Source of the DNA: Methylophaga sp.
Lineage (GTDB): Bacteria > Pseudomonadota > Gammaproteobacteria > Nitrosococcales > Methylophagaceae
Assembly (NCBI GenBank): GCA_030148085.1
Contig: JASBUF010000033.1
Span: 1-64,000, forward strand
Direction: 5' to 3'
Length of the DNA stretch: 64,000 nt
Position numbers and translations under genes: made by a program. Under the pieces are notes generated by a model that was given only the letters and a program-made list of their open reading frames with translations, made no database searches and was not told the DNA's origin. Shown piece after piece: positions 23,568 through 33,294 of the stretch. The stretch's first letter is position 1; every line of letters starts with the position of its first letter.

Positions 23568-23710
23568 TTGCCTGCAATGTGCTTGTAATGGCCGTTAAGG
23601 CCGAAAATAGCCGCTCAGATTATAAATATCTGTCTGAATTAGTGTTAAGCATGATCAAGGCTGAAATCTGCTTTAGAAGCGTTTTAGGTTGTGAGATAGG
23701 TAGTAGAAAA

Positions 23711-23735
23711 GAAAAAGGCCCTGAAAGGGCCTTTT
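23711..23735. terminator. Terminator at ndh 3' end (possibly bidirectional)
   Basis: AAAAAGGCCC-TGAA-AGGGCCTTTT. Confidence 0.75.
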
Positions 23736-23753
23736 GTCTGTGTGATGAGTTGA

Positions 23754-25067
23754 TTAATGCAGTTTGATTTTCGGGTGTACACTACGACGGAAAATATGCG
23801 ACAGCGAAAGCATGACGACCCTGAATGGCCCGAACAAGGCCATCTGGTGCATCTTGTACAGAGACAGATACATCAGCCGGGCCATTAGGCCTTCAATCAT
23901 CATGCTGCCACGACTCAGGTTACCCATCAGGTTGCCGACCGTGCTGTAGCGACCGAGAGAAACCAAAGAGCCGTAGTCATGGTATTCAAACTCAGGTAAA
24001 TCTTTGCCGTTGAGACGATTGACGATCGATTTGTAGACGACGGAAGCCATCTGATGGGCCGCCTGGGCACGTGGCGGCACGTTCTCGTCGTGGCCCTGCC
24101 ATTTACAGGCGCAGCAGTCACCAATGGCGTAGACATCATCATCCATGGAGGTTTGCAGCGTTTGGCGTGCAACCAGCTGGTTCATCCAGTTGGTTTCAAG
24201 GCCGTCAATATCCTTAAGGAATTCCGGAGCTTTGATACCCGCAGCCCAGACTTTGATTGCAGCCGGGATAACCTTGCCACTTTCAGTTTTGATTTCGTTG
24301 TCGTTGACTTCGATAACACGCTCGCCGGTCATGACATTGACGCCAAGCTTGCTCAGCTCGGACAGCGTGGCTTCAGAAATGTTTTCCGGGAGGCCTGGCA
24401 GAATACGTTCAGCCGCTTCAATGATGCTGATCTTTACATCCTGTGGATTAACTTCATCCAGACCGTAAGCTGACAGCAGGTGTGAAACTTCGTGAAGTTG
24501 CGCGCTTAACTCTATACCAGTCGCACCGGCACCGACAATGGCAATATTGAGCTGCCCTTCATCCAGTGGTTTACCCTGCGTGTGGGCACGCAAATAGGCT
24601 TGCAGCAATTTGTTCTGGAAGGTTTCTGCCTGCTTGGTCGTGTCAAGGAACAGGCAGTGTTCACGAACACCTTTGATACCAAAGTCATGGCTGATACTAC
24701 CTACCGAGATGACCAGATAGTCATAGTCGAAGTTACGGCGGGGAATGATTTCAACGCCGTCATCATTGACTGTCGGAGCAACAGAGATCTGCTTGTTTTT
24801 GCGATCCAGGCCATCCATACGACCGAGACGGAAACGGAAGCCGCTGCAGTTAGCCTGGCTCAGGTATTCGATTTCGTCTTCATGAGAATCCAGCGTGCCT
24901 GCAGCGACTTCGTGCAGTAGAGGTTTCCAGATATGAGTGTGGGTGCTGTCGACCAGAGTAACCTCGGCCTTACCCTTTTTGCCCAGCTTTTTGCCCAGTT
25001 TGGTGACCAGTTCCAGACCACCGGCACCGCCGCCAACAACGACAATTTTTGGAATAGTGTTTGACAT
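23754..25067 (-). CDS. Type II NADH dehydrogenase (NDH-2)
   Basis: IVVVGGGAGGLELVTKLGKKLG; IWKPLLHEVAAGTLD; VWAAGIKAPEFL; YAIGDC. Confidence 0.92.
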   Translation of the reverse strand: MSNTIPKIVVVGGGAGGLELVTKLGKKLGKKGKAEVTLVDSTHTHIWKPLLHEVAAGTLDSHEDEIEYLSQANCSGFRFRLGRMDGLDRKNKQISVAPTVNDDGVEIIPRRNFDYDYLVISVGSISHDFGIKGVREHCLFLDTTKQAETFQNKLLQAYLRAHTQGKPLDEGQLNIAIVGAGATGIELSAQLHEVSHLLSAYGLDEVNPQDVKISIIEAAERILPGLPENISEATLSELSKLGVNVMTGERVIEVNDNEIKTESGKVIPAAIKVWAAGIKAPEFLKDIDGLETNWMNQLVARQTLQTSMDDDVYAIGDCCACKWQGHDENVPPRAQAAHQMASVVYKSIVNRLNGKDLPEFEYHDYGSLVSLGRYSTVGNLMGNLSRGSMMIEGLMARLMYLSLYKMHQMALFGPFRVVMLSLSHIFRRSVHPKIKLH

Positions 25068-25278
25068 TCGCTATGGCTCCAATCCAACGCTGAATTCAGA
25101 GCCTGAGGCGAGAATTTGCAAAGCAGCGGACTGCCTCGACAAAAAACAATGAAAACCAACAGACTCTCTAATAAAAACGTGATTTTAACGTAAAAAACCC
25201 TATAAAAACTATCTTATTTTTACTATATAGGCCGAGTCTGGCAAAATTTACAGTCTTGACTGACCTTAGAGACTTAAA

Positions 25279-25827
25279 ATGCAAGCAAGGCCTGAAAAAC
25301 CCCGCCTGGCCTGGGCTGTGACCGGTTCCGGACACTACCTCGAAGAATGCCTGGAAATCGTCCGCGAACTGGAGGATGTTGATCTGTTCTACAGCCGTGC
25401 GGGTGAAGAGGTCGTGCGTATGTACGGCTACGACCCGAAATCCATCGTACCGGAAGGCCGCATTTACCGTGACAGAGCCGCCAGTTCGCCGCCGGTAGGC
25501 CTGTTTTACCGTGGCGATTACCACACCTTGGTGGTAGCACCGGCAACGTCGAATACCGTCGCGAAAATGGTGCTGGGCCTGTCCGATACCCTGGTCACCA
25601 ATATTTACGCACAGGCAGGAAAATGCCGCGTACCAAGCATTGTATTGGCGTGTGACACCATTGCCGAAGTTGACACCCCTGCCCCCGATCGTATGGTCAG
25701 ACTGTGGCCACGTAAAATCGATCTGGAGCACACGGAAAAACTAAAAACCTATGAGGCCACTACCGTCGTTGAATCGGCAGATGAGCTCTTTGCCACGCTG
25801 AAACAGCGCCTGGCAGAGGTGGGTTAA
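25279..25827 (+). CDS. Flavoprotein of the dihydromethanopterin reductase (DmrB/archaeoflavoprotein AfpA) family
   Basis: LAWAVTGSGHYLEECLEI...VVAPATSNTVAKMVLGLSDTLVTNIYAQAGK; H4MPT cluster context. Confidence 0.82.
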   Translation: MQARPEKPRLAWAVTGSGHYLEECLEIVRELEDVDLFYSRAGEEVVRMYGYDPKSIVPEGRIYRDRAASSPPVGLFYRGDYHTLVVAPATSNTVAKMVLGLSDTLVTNIYAQAGKCRVPSIVLACDTIAEVDTPAPDRMVRLWPRKIDLEHTEKLKTYEATTVVESADELFATLKQRLAEVG

Positions 25828-25836
25828 ACCATCGAA

Positions 25837-27396
25837 ATGGCGCAGAAAATTCTGTTTCTGACCGGCAAACTGGCCGAGCCCAGTGTGCATAAGGTATTGC
25901 AGGAAATGGCGCCGCTGCCGTTTGACTACAGAGTGCATCAGATTGGCGTGTCAGTTGCCGCGTTGATGACTGATAAAATGATTGCTAGACGGCTGACGCC
26001 AGCTGACTATCAGGATTGTCAGGAAATTATTGTGCCTGGCCGTTGCCGGGGCGATTTGGAAAGCCTCAGCCGGGATTTGGGCATTAAAGTCACCCGCGGT
26101 CCGGAAGAGATTAAGGATCTGCCATTACACTTTGGCAAGGCAAAAAAACAGCCCGATCTGAGCCGTTACAGCGTTAATATTTTTGCTGAAATCGTTGATG
26201 CGCCGGAACGCAGTATTGAGAGTTTGATCGAGCGTGCTCAGTACTACCAAGCAAATGGCGCTGATGTGGTTGATATCGGCTGCCTACCGGAAGAACCTTT
26301 CCCGCACTTGGAAGAGGCAATACACGCTCTACATGAAGTGGGTTTGAAAGTAAGTGTAGACTCACTTTCTTTTCCGGACTTGCAACGTGCGGCTAAAGCA
26401 GGCGCGGATTATCTGCTTAGCCTGACCGAAGAAACCATTGATCTGGCGAAAGAGACCGATGCGGTGCCGGTATTAGTGCCAGCAGAACCAGGTTCTTTAG
26501 CCTCGCTGGAACGGGCTATGGAAGCCATGGATAAAATCGGTAAACCTTGGATTGCCGATCCCATCCTTGACCCGATTCATTTTGGTTTGACGGCTTCAAT
26601 TGTGCGTTACCACGAACTGAGGCAGAAATACCCGGATGCGCCCATTATGATGGGAGTGGGTAACCTGACAGAGTTGACCGATGCCGACACCAGCGGGATT
26701 AATGCGATGCTATTCGGTATTATTTCCGAGCTGAATATTAATTGTGTCTTAGTAACCGAAGTCAGCCCGCATGCACGCCGCGCGATTCGTGAAGCTGATG
26801 TGGCGCGACGGATGATGTTTGCTGCCAAGCAGGATAATGCCCTGCCCCGCGATATCACGGCGGACTTGCTGGTGGCCCATGAGCGACGACCGTTTACCGA
26901 TACGGCCCAGGAAATCCGCGAGTTAGCGACCAGCATCAAGGATCCCAACTATCGCATTAAAGTCGCCCGCGAGGGGATATTTATGTTTAACCGCGATGGC
27001 TTAATGCTGGATACCGATCCGTTTGAGTTTTATCCACAGCTACAATTGAAAGACGATCCCGGCCATGCCTTTTACCTTGGCGTGGAACTGGCGCGGGCCG
27101 AAGTCGCTTGGCAATTGGGAAAACGTTATACCCAGGACGAGGATCTGCAGTGGGGCTGTGCGGTTGAACAAGAACAGGAAGATCTGACGCAGCAGAAAGC
27201 CGAAGGCACTACCATGAAAAAGCGCGACAAGGATCGCGCCTGTGGCACGGCAGACAAGCCGGAGAAAAAACAGGATCGTGCCTGCGGTACCGCCGAGAAA
27301 CCCAAAACGAAACAAACACGCGCCTGCGGTACTGCAGAGCCGAGCAAGAATAATAAGGAGCGCCCCTGTGGCACGGCTGACAAGTCGGATACATGA
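25837..27396 (+). CDS. Dihydropteroate synthase-related H4MPT biosynthesis protein (DUF6513-type) with repetitive Cys-containing C-terminal tail
   Basis: TIM-barrel DHPS-like segments (YYQANGADVVDIGCLPEEPFPHLEEAI; VSVDSLSFPDLQRAAKAGADYLLSLTEE); tail with four R[AP]CGTA[DE] repeats. Confidence 0.82.
   Translation: MAQKILFLTGKLAEPSVHKVLQEMAPLPFDYRVHQIGVSVAALMTDKMIARRLTPADYQDCQEIIVPGRCRGDLESLSRDLGIKVTRGPEEIKDLPLHFGKAKKQPDLSRYSVNIFAEIVDAPERSIESLIERAQYYQANGADVVDIGCLPEEPFPHLEEAIHALHEVGLKVSVDSLSFPDLQRAAKAGADYLLSLTEETIDLAKETDAVPVLVPAEPGSLASLERAMEAMDKIGKPWIADPILDPIHFGLTASIVRYHELRQKYPDAPIMMGVGNLTELTDADTSGINAMLFGIISELNINCVLVTEVSPHARRAIREADVARRMMFAAKQDNALPRDITADLLVAHERRPFTDTAQEIRELATSIKDPNYRIKVAREGIFMFNRDGLMLDTDPFEFYPQLQLKDDPGHAFYLGVELARAEVAWQLGKRYTQDEDLQWGCAVEQEQEDLTQQKAEGTTMKKRDKDRACGTADKPEKKQDRACGTAEKPKTKQTRACGTAEPSKNNKERPCGTADKSDT
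27235..27396 (+). repeat. Four tandem 42-bp (14-aa) coding repeats R[A/P]CGTA[D/E]...
   Basis: RACGTADKPEKKQD / RACGTAEKPKTKQT / RACGTAEPSKNNKE / RPCGTADKSDT-stop; exact 42-bp register at 27235, 27277, 27319, 27361. Confidence 0.95.
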
Positions 27397-27403
27397 AGTC
27401 ATT

Positions 27404-27952
27404 GTGACAACGCTGGACGAATCCGGTCAGCCGCATTCGGCACCGATGGGCATCAGCGAAGTGAATGGTTACTTTTTGGTAAAGCCTTTTAAACCCTCAT
27501 CTACCTATGAGAATTTAAAACTTCACCGTCAGTGCACCATAAACTATACTGATGATGTGCGGGTGTTTGCCGGTTCGCTGACCGGACGTCGTAGTTGGCC
27601 CACCCTGCCCTGCAAAAGCATTGAAGGGGCCTACCTGGAGCAGGCCCTGTCACACACGGAACTGGAGCTGACTCGGTTTGATGATGACGAGCCACGCGCT
27701 TGCTTCTATGGTGAGGTGAAAGAAGAAGTCATCCATGCGCCATTCCGTGGTTTCAACCGGGCACAGAGTGCGGTGGTCGAAGCGGCAATTCTGGTGAGTC
27801 GTTTGGGCATGCTGACAGAGCAGAAAATCATTGAGGAGATAAACTATCTCCGTATCGCCATCGACAAGACCGCCGGTGACCGGGAACTCGAAGCCTGGGG
27901 CTGGCTGATGGTTAAAATTCAACAAGCAGGTATTACTCTCGACCATGACTAG
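27404..27952 (+). CDS. DUF447-family protein (H4MPT-linked C1 metabolism); start uncertain
   Basis: HEVIVTTLDESGQPHSAPMGISEVNGYFLVKPFKPSSTYENLKLHRQCTINYTDD; no ATG at the expected N-terminus, GTG at 27404 used here. Confidence 0.75.
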   Translation: MTTLDESGQPHSAPMGISEVNGYFLVKPFKPSSTYENLKLHRQCTINYTDDVRVFAGSLTGRRSWPTLPCKSIEGAYLEQALSHTELELTRFDDDEPRACFYGEVKEEVIHAPFRGFNRAQSAVVEAAILVSRLGMLTEQKIIEEINYLRIAIDKTAGDRELEAWGWLMVKIQQAGITLDHD

Positions 27953-28640
27953 ATGGCTGGCAAGCGTACAGTCGCTGAATGAGGCGCAGGCATTAGAAAG
28001 CTGTCTGCCGGATATTCTCGATTTAAAAAATCCCAGTAGCGGTGCTTTAGGCGCGCTGCCTTTAACGACGGTTTCAGCGGTGGTCAACTGGCTTGATGGC
28101 CGTTGTCTGAGCAGTGCGACCGTGGGTGATTTGCCGATGCAGGCAGACAAGATCGCTAAAGCAATAGTGGCGATGGCCGAAACGGGGGTCGATTATGTCA
28201 AAGTCGGCCTGTTTGCCGCTACTAATCTCAGAGCTTGTTTAAACGGCTTAACCCCTACGCTTACAGCCATAAAGGCACCGGTCATTGCCGTGCTGTTTGC
28301 TGATGAAGATGTGGAGTTGGATTTGCTTCCCCTTATTCAACAGGCAGGGTTTAGCGGCGTGATGGTGGATACCGCCATCAAAAACGGTCAGAGCTTGCTG
28401 ACCCATTGGAGTCAGGACAGGCTCAGTAACTTTGTCAGCCAGGCCCGACAACTGAATTTATTATGTGGGCTGGCTGGAAGCTTACGGATAGAAGATATCG
28501 ACAAGCTGGAACCTTTGGGTGCTGACTATCTGGGCTTTCGTAGCGCTCTTTGCGATCAGCAGCAGAGAACGCGCGGGCTGCAGGCCGCACGGGCACGTTC
28601 CGTGCAACAGCGGCTGCATCAGTTCGGTATGGCTTGCTGA
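27945..28640 (+). CDS. mfnB: (5-formylfuran-3-yl)methyl phosphate synthase (MfnB/DUF556)
   Basis: LASVQSLNEAQALESCLPDILDLKNPSSGALGALPL...YVKVGLF; DLKNP and KVGLF motifs. Confidence 0.88.
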   Translation: MTRWLASVQSLNEAQALESCLPDILDLKNPSSGALGALPLTTVSAVVNWLDGRCLSSATVGDLPMQADKIAKAIVAMAETGVDYVKVGLFAATNLRACLNGLTPTLTAIKAPVIAVLFADEDVELDLLPLIQQAGFSGVMVDTAIKNGQSLLTHWSQDRLSNFVSQARQLNLLCGLAGSLRIEDIDKLEPLGADYLGFRSALCDQQQRTRGLQAARARSVQQRLHQFGMAC

Positions 28641-28643
28641 TAA

Positions 28644-28919
28644 TCAGCTTGTAGCCACTGTGCCCGCGACCAGCCGCATCACTATCGGGCGCACCAGCAT
28701 TACGCAAATAAACGCTGAAGGCATAGCAACCTGATAGGCGTGTACAGCAGCCAGCAGGTAGCCCTCACCCAAGCCCTGATTAACAGCAGTGATAATCAGG
28801 CACATCAATACAGCCATGATGGACGACATATAAAAAGCAAATACAATCGGCGTCAGTTTTGCAGGCAGCTTGCGCCAGTGCAAAAAGCTATCGATCTGTT
28901 GTTCTGTTTTTGTTGTCAT
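28644..28919 (-). CDS. DUF2798-like small membrane protein
   Basis: 91 aa, two TM segments: KLTPIVFAFYMSSIMAVLMCLIITAVNQG...WQVAMPSAF-type pattern. Confidence 0.7.
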   Translation of the reverse strand: MTTKTEQQIDSFLHWRKLPAKLTPIVFAFYMSSIMAVLMCLIITAVNQGLGEGYLLAAVHAYQVAMPSAFICVMLVRPIVMRLVAGTVATS

Positions 28920-29046
28920 GGCTGACTCCTCCTTACTCTTACCCTCAGAGTGTATGCCTCATACAACACCTGCACTAGCGGTTTACTGCTAAATAGACTA
29001 TTAAGCTAAACTTAATAAATAGCAATAATACTGATAGGTAGTGTTT

Positions 29047-29967
29047 ATGGATAATATGCGAGGCGTGGAAAACTTTGTCAGAGCAGTAGAGCTTGGCAGT
29101 ATTGCTGCGGCAGCCAGAGTCGCAGATATCAGCCCAGCCGCTGCCAGCCAGAATATCGCCCGGCTCGAAGCCGCTTTGGGAGCCAGACTACTCACTCGCA
29201 CCACCCGTAAGCTGGCGTTGACGGATGCCGGTGAGGTGTATTATCAGCGGGTCAAGGGCTTGTTGCAGGAATTGGAGCTGGCTGAGCAGGCGGTATCTGC
29301 CTTACAGGGTGATGTCGGAGGCAAACTCAAAATCGCCTGTTCTGCGGCCTTCGCCCGTCATGTCCTGGCGCCATTGATCCCTGCATTTCAGCAGGCCTAT
29401 CCGCAAATCAGTATTGAAGTCGTGGCGACCGACAGGCGGGTCGATCATCTTCAGGAAAAAGTGGATGTCAGTATCCGTATCCGTCAGCAGCTGGAAGACG
29501 GCATCGTGGCGCGCAAACTGGCCACCGTTCCGCTGCTGTTTTGTGCCACACCGGATTATCTGCAGCGAGCCGGCTGTCCCTCCTCCCCTCAGGCGCTGTT
29601 ACAGCATGATTGCCTGATGTTCCGGGTACCTGTGGATGGCAAGATTTTCCCCTGGGCCTTTATTCGTGATGGCCAGCGCTATCAGCCGGAACTTCGGGCC
29701 CGGTTTATCAGTGATGACATCGATATGCTGGCCCGTATGGCGGCATCTGGTGGCGGCATTACCCGACTGGCAGATTTTGTTGCCCAGCCCTATATCGAGG
29801 ATGGACGCTTGTGCACGTTATTTAATAAGGAGCGTGGCCCCGATGTGGAGGCTGAAGCGGAACCGCTGGAGTATTATTTCTGCGTGATCGACCGTTATGC
29901 TAAAACACCAAAGGTGACGGCACTGTTTGATTTTCTGATGGAAAATTTACCGACAAAATGGCTTTGA
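29047..29967 (+). CDS. LysR family transcriptional regulator
   Basis: MDNMRGVENFVRAVELGSIAAAARVADISPAAASQNIARLEAALGARLLTRTTRKLALT. Confidence 0.92.
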   Translation: MDNMRGVENFVRAVELGSIAAAARVADISPAAASQNIARLEAALGARLLTRTTRKLALTDAGEVYYQRVKGLLQELELAEQAVSALQGDVGGKLKIACSAAFARHVLAPLIPAFQQAYPQISIEVVATDRRVDHLQEKVDVSIRIRQQLEDGIVARKLATVPLLFCATPDYLQRAGCPSSPQALLQHDCLMFRVPVDGKIFPWAFIRDGQRYQPELRARFISDDIDMLARMAASGGGITRLADFVAQPYIEDGRLCTLFNKERGPDVEAEAEPLEYYFCVIDRYAKTPKVTALFDFLMENLPTKWL

Positions 29968-29971
29968 AAAA

Positions 29972-29999
29972 ATGAACCGTGCAAAGCTGCACGGTTCAT
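29972..29999 (-). terminator. Terminator of metE
   Basis: Perfect 12-bp stem ATGAACCGTGCA-AAGC-TGCACGGTTCAT; T-run on the minus strand. Confidence 0.8.
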
Positions 30000-30018
30000 G
30001 GTTAGGTTAGGACAAGAT

Positions 30019-32298
30019 TCAGGCTGCGGCATCCAGTCGTAGCTGACGAGCGGCTTCAACCATTGCAATCAAGGCAGGTCTGACTTCAGCCCATTGACGG
30101 GTTTTCAAGCCACAGTCCGGGTTCACCCACAAACGTTCCGGCGGGATTCGCTGCGCAGCTTTTTCCATCAGTTCGCGGATTTCTCTCACCGTCGGGATAT
30201 TCGGGCTATGAATATCATAAACACCCGGGCCGATTTCATTCGGGTAGTCAAAGGCATTAAACACGTCCAGCAGCTCCATATCCGATCGCGAGGTTTCAAT
30301 GGTAATCACATCAGCATCCATCGCCGCGATAGCCTCGATAATGTCATTGAACTCGCTGTAGCACATATGGGTGTGGATCTGGGTGTCATCGGCGACACCG
30401 TTCGCCGTGATGCGGAAACAGTTCACTGCCCAGTCCAGATACTGCTGCCAATCCTGGCGACGAAGCGGCAACCCTTCACGCAGAGCGGCTTCATCAATCT
30501 GAATAATGCCGACACCAGCCTGTTCCAGCTCCAGCACTTCATCACGAATCGCCAGCGCCAACTGCAGGCAGGTCGCTGAGCGTGGCTGATCGTCACGTAC
30601 GAAGGACCAGTTCAGCATCGTCACCGGTCCGGTGAGCATGCCCTTGACCGGTTTCTCGGTTAAAGACTGGGCGTATTGAATCCACGTCACGGTCATCGCC
30701 TGTGGACGTGAGATATCGCCGAAAATAATCGGCGGTTTGACGCAGCGTGAGCCATAAGACTGCACCCAGCCATAACGGCTGAAGATATAGCCTTCCAGCT
30801 GCTCACTGAAGTACTCAACCATGTCATTGCGTTCGGCTTCGCCGTGAACCAGTACATCCAGACCGACTTTAAGCTGCTCTTCAATCGCATACTGAATCTG
30901 TTGCTGCATCTGTGCCTGATAGCTGTGTTGATGAAGTTCTCCTTTACGGTACTGTTGGCGGCTCAGGCGGATTTCCGCTGTCTGCGGGAACGAGCCGATG
31001 GTAGTGGTCGGAAACAAAGGCAGCGGTAAACGAGCTTGTTGCTGTCGGATGCGCTGTGTATAACTATTTTGACGTTCGCTCATGTCGGCAGTGACAGCGG
31101 CCAGACGCTGCTGAACAGCCGGGTTATGCACTTTCGCTGAGTGTTTACGTGCGCTGATCGCAGCGTGATTGCTTTGCAGGGCTTCGGTGACCTGTTCCCT
31201 GCCCTGATTCAGCGCAGTGGCAATAATAGTCAGCTCATCCAGTTTTTGTACCGCAAAGGCCAGCCAGTTGGCGATATCGGCATCCAACTCGTCTTCCTGT
31301 GCCAGATCCACGGGCACATGCAGCAAGGAACAACTGGGTGCCAGCCATAGCCGTTCGCCTAGGCGCTGGCTTAGTGGTTCAAGCCAGTCGAGCAGGCTGT
31401 TGAGATCCGTTTTCCAGATATTGCGACCGTTGATAATGCCCAGAGACAGAACTTTGTGGGCCGGTAGCCAATCGATGACCTTAATCACTTCATCGCGGGC
31501 ATTGACGGCATCAATATGCAGGCCAGCGGTGGGTAATTCACAGGCCAGGTTGAGGTTCTCACGCAGTGGCCCGAAATAGCTGGTCAAAAGTAAACGTGCA
31601 GGCGTTTTATTCAACGCAAAATAGGCCTGTTGCAGGGCATGCTGCCAGTCGCTGTCGAGCTCGGTGGCGAGAATCGGTTCATCAATCTGTACCCAGTCGG
31701 CGCCGGCTTCGACCAGTTCGCTGAGGCACTGTTCATATACCGGTAGCAGGTGCTTGAGCAGATCCAGTTTATTACTGTCATCTTTGGCTTTACCTAACCA
31801 TAAGTAACTGACAGGGCCGAGTAATACCGGTTTTGCCTGGTGGCCCTGATTTACGGCTTCCTGATACTGCCCCAGCAAACGTACAGCATTGAGCTCAAAT
31901 GTGGTATCGGCGCTGAATTCAGGCACCAGATAATGGTAGTTGGTATCAAACCACTTGGTCATTTCAGCCGCTGCCGTGGTTTGCTGTTGCAAGGCCGTGC
32001 TGCTGCGTCCGCGTGCTGCCTGAAAATAGCGATCGCTGTCTGCCAGTGATGCATCGGTACGCTCTGGCAGGTTACCCAGTAACAGGCTGGTATCGAGCAC
32101 ATGATCATAAAATGAAAAATCAGCGACCGGCAGCCAGTCGAGTTCTGCTTGTTGTTGCCAGTGGTTTTTGCGCAGATCGGCTGCGGTCTTTTCCAGCTCT
32201 AGCAATGATGATTCACCTTTCCAGTAGCTTTCCAGTGCAAATTTAAGTTCACGGCGTTTACCGATACGCGGAAAGCCGAGGTTATGTGTGGTTGCCAT
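30019..32298 (-). CDS. metE: Cobalamin-independent methionine synthase
   Basis: [32 protein letters not shown]-terminal [26 protein letters not shown]. Confidence 0.97.
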   Translation of the reverse strand: MATTHNLGFPRIGKRRELKFALESYWKGESSLLELEKTAADLRKNHWQQQAELDWLPVADFSFYDHVLDTSLLLGNLPERTDASLADSDRYFQAARGRSSTALQQQTTAAAEMTKWFDTNYHYLVPEFSADTTFELNAVRLLGQYQEAVNQGHQAKPVLLGPVSYLWLGKAKDDSNKLDLLKHLLPVYEQCLSELVEAGADWVQIDEPILATELDSDWQHALQQAYFALNKTPARLLLTSYFGPLRENLNLACELPTAGLHIDAVNARDEVIKVIDWLPAHKVLSLGIINGRNIWKTDLNSLLDWLEPLSQRLGERLWLAPSCSLLHVPVDLAQEDELDADIANWLAFAVQKLDELTIIATALNQGREQVTEALQSNHAAISARKHSAKVHNPAVQQRLAAVTADMSERQNSYTQRIRQQQARLPLPLFPTTTIGSFPQTAEIRLSRQQYRKGELHQHSYQAQMQQQIQYAIEEQLKVGLDVLVHGEAERNDMVEYFSEQLEGYIFSRYGWVQSYGSRCVKPPIIFGDISRPQAMTVTWIQYAQSLTEKPVKGMLTGPVTMLNWSFVRDDQPRSATCLQLALAIRDEVLELEQAGVGIIQIDEAALREGLPLRRQDWQQYLDWAVNCFRITANGVADDTQIHTHMCYSEFNDIIEAIAAMDADVITIETSRSDMELLDVFNAFDYPNEIGPGVYDIHSPNIPTVREIRELMEKAAQRIPPERLWVNPDCGLKTRQWAEVRPALIAMVEAARQLRLDAAA

Positions 32299-32394
32299 GT
32301 TATGTCCTTGTTTGTGGTTTGGCGGCCATTGTAAGGACGGCAACTGATAAGTAATAATGTTGATTTTCACCTTAATCATAAGAAAATCTTATAG

Positions 32395-33288
32395 ATGATC
32401 GAGCGTAGCCACTTAAAGATTATTCAGGCCCTGGCCGAGCATGGCAGTTTGACCGCCGCTGCCAATGCCCTGTTTGTGACCCAGCCGGCGCTGTCACATC
32501 AGATCCGTTACCTGGAACAGAAGTTGGAGATCAGTCTGTGGCAGCGAGAGGGCCGTAAACTGCGGCTGACACAGGCCGGCGAGTTACTGCTGCGTGTGGC
32601 GCGTCAGGTCTTGCCGGTGTTGGAGCAGTCCGAACAGACCTTGAAAGCCTTCGCCGATGGTAAACAGGGAATCTTACGACTCGGGGTTGAGTGTCATCCC
32701 TGCTACGAGTGGTTAAAGGGCATCCTTGCTGAATACCTAGTGATGATGCCGAAAATGGACGTGGATATCGTGCATAAATTCCAGTTTTCAGGACTGGAGG
32801 GACTACTCAATTTTCATATTGATTTGCTGGTCACACCGGACAAGGTCAAGCAACAAGGGCTGGTATTCGAGCCTTTGTTTGACTACGAACTGGTGTTGTT
32901 AATCGCCAAAGACCATACGCTTGCGAAAAATGACAGTGTTGAAGCTGAGGAGTTATCGGGTGAGTTATTACTTACCTTCCCCGTTCCACATGAACGGCTC
33001 GATATCTATACCCAGTTTCTGATGCCGGCGGGCATAAACCCGGCTCATAAGGTGATGGAGTCGCTGGATATTATGATTCAGATGGCAGCGCTGGGACGTG
33101 GCGTGACGGTACTGCCTGACTGGCTGGCAAGGCAATACGAATCACAGCTTGCGGTAACGACGGTGCGACTCGGTAAAAAAGGGGTGATGAAAACCCTGTT
33201 TGCTGCAATGCGTGAGGGAGAACAGTCGACACCCTACATGCAACGCTTTGTTGAACTGGGCCAGCAGCGAGGAATTACTCAGTACTGA
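32395..33288 (+). CDS. metR: LysR family regulator MetR
   Basis: MIERSHLKIIQALAEHGSLTAAANALFVTQPALSHQIRYLEQ; divergent from metE. Confidence 0.88.
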   Translation: MIERSHLKIIQALAEHGSLTAAANALFVTQPALSHQIRYLEQKLEISLWQREGRKLRLTQAGELLLRVARQVLPVLEQSEQTLKAFADGKQGILRLGVECHPCYEWLKGILAEYLVMMPKMDVDIVHKFQFSGLEGLLNFHIDLLVTPDKVKQQGLVFEPLFDYELVLLIAKDHTLAKNDSVEAEELSGELLLTFPVPHERLDIYTQFLMPAGINPAHKVMESLDIMIQMAALGRGVTVLPDWLARQYESQLAVTTVRLGKKGVMKTLFAAMREGEQSTPYMQRFVELGQQRGITQY

Positions 33289-33294
33289 TCGGAA

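Noticed and set aside
27030-27038. Isolated TTATCCACA in the DUF6513 gene (also TGTGGATAA at 871-879)
   Set aside because: Single copies inside coding sequence, compatible with chance expectation for a 9-mer.
27040-27436. Several reverse-strand ORFs over the CGTA repeat (e.g. 27040..27402, 27126..27383)
   Set aside because: Opposite-strand shadows of the repeat; no start context or homology, and codon variation fits the plus-strand DUF6513 frame.
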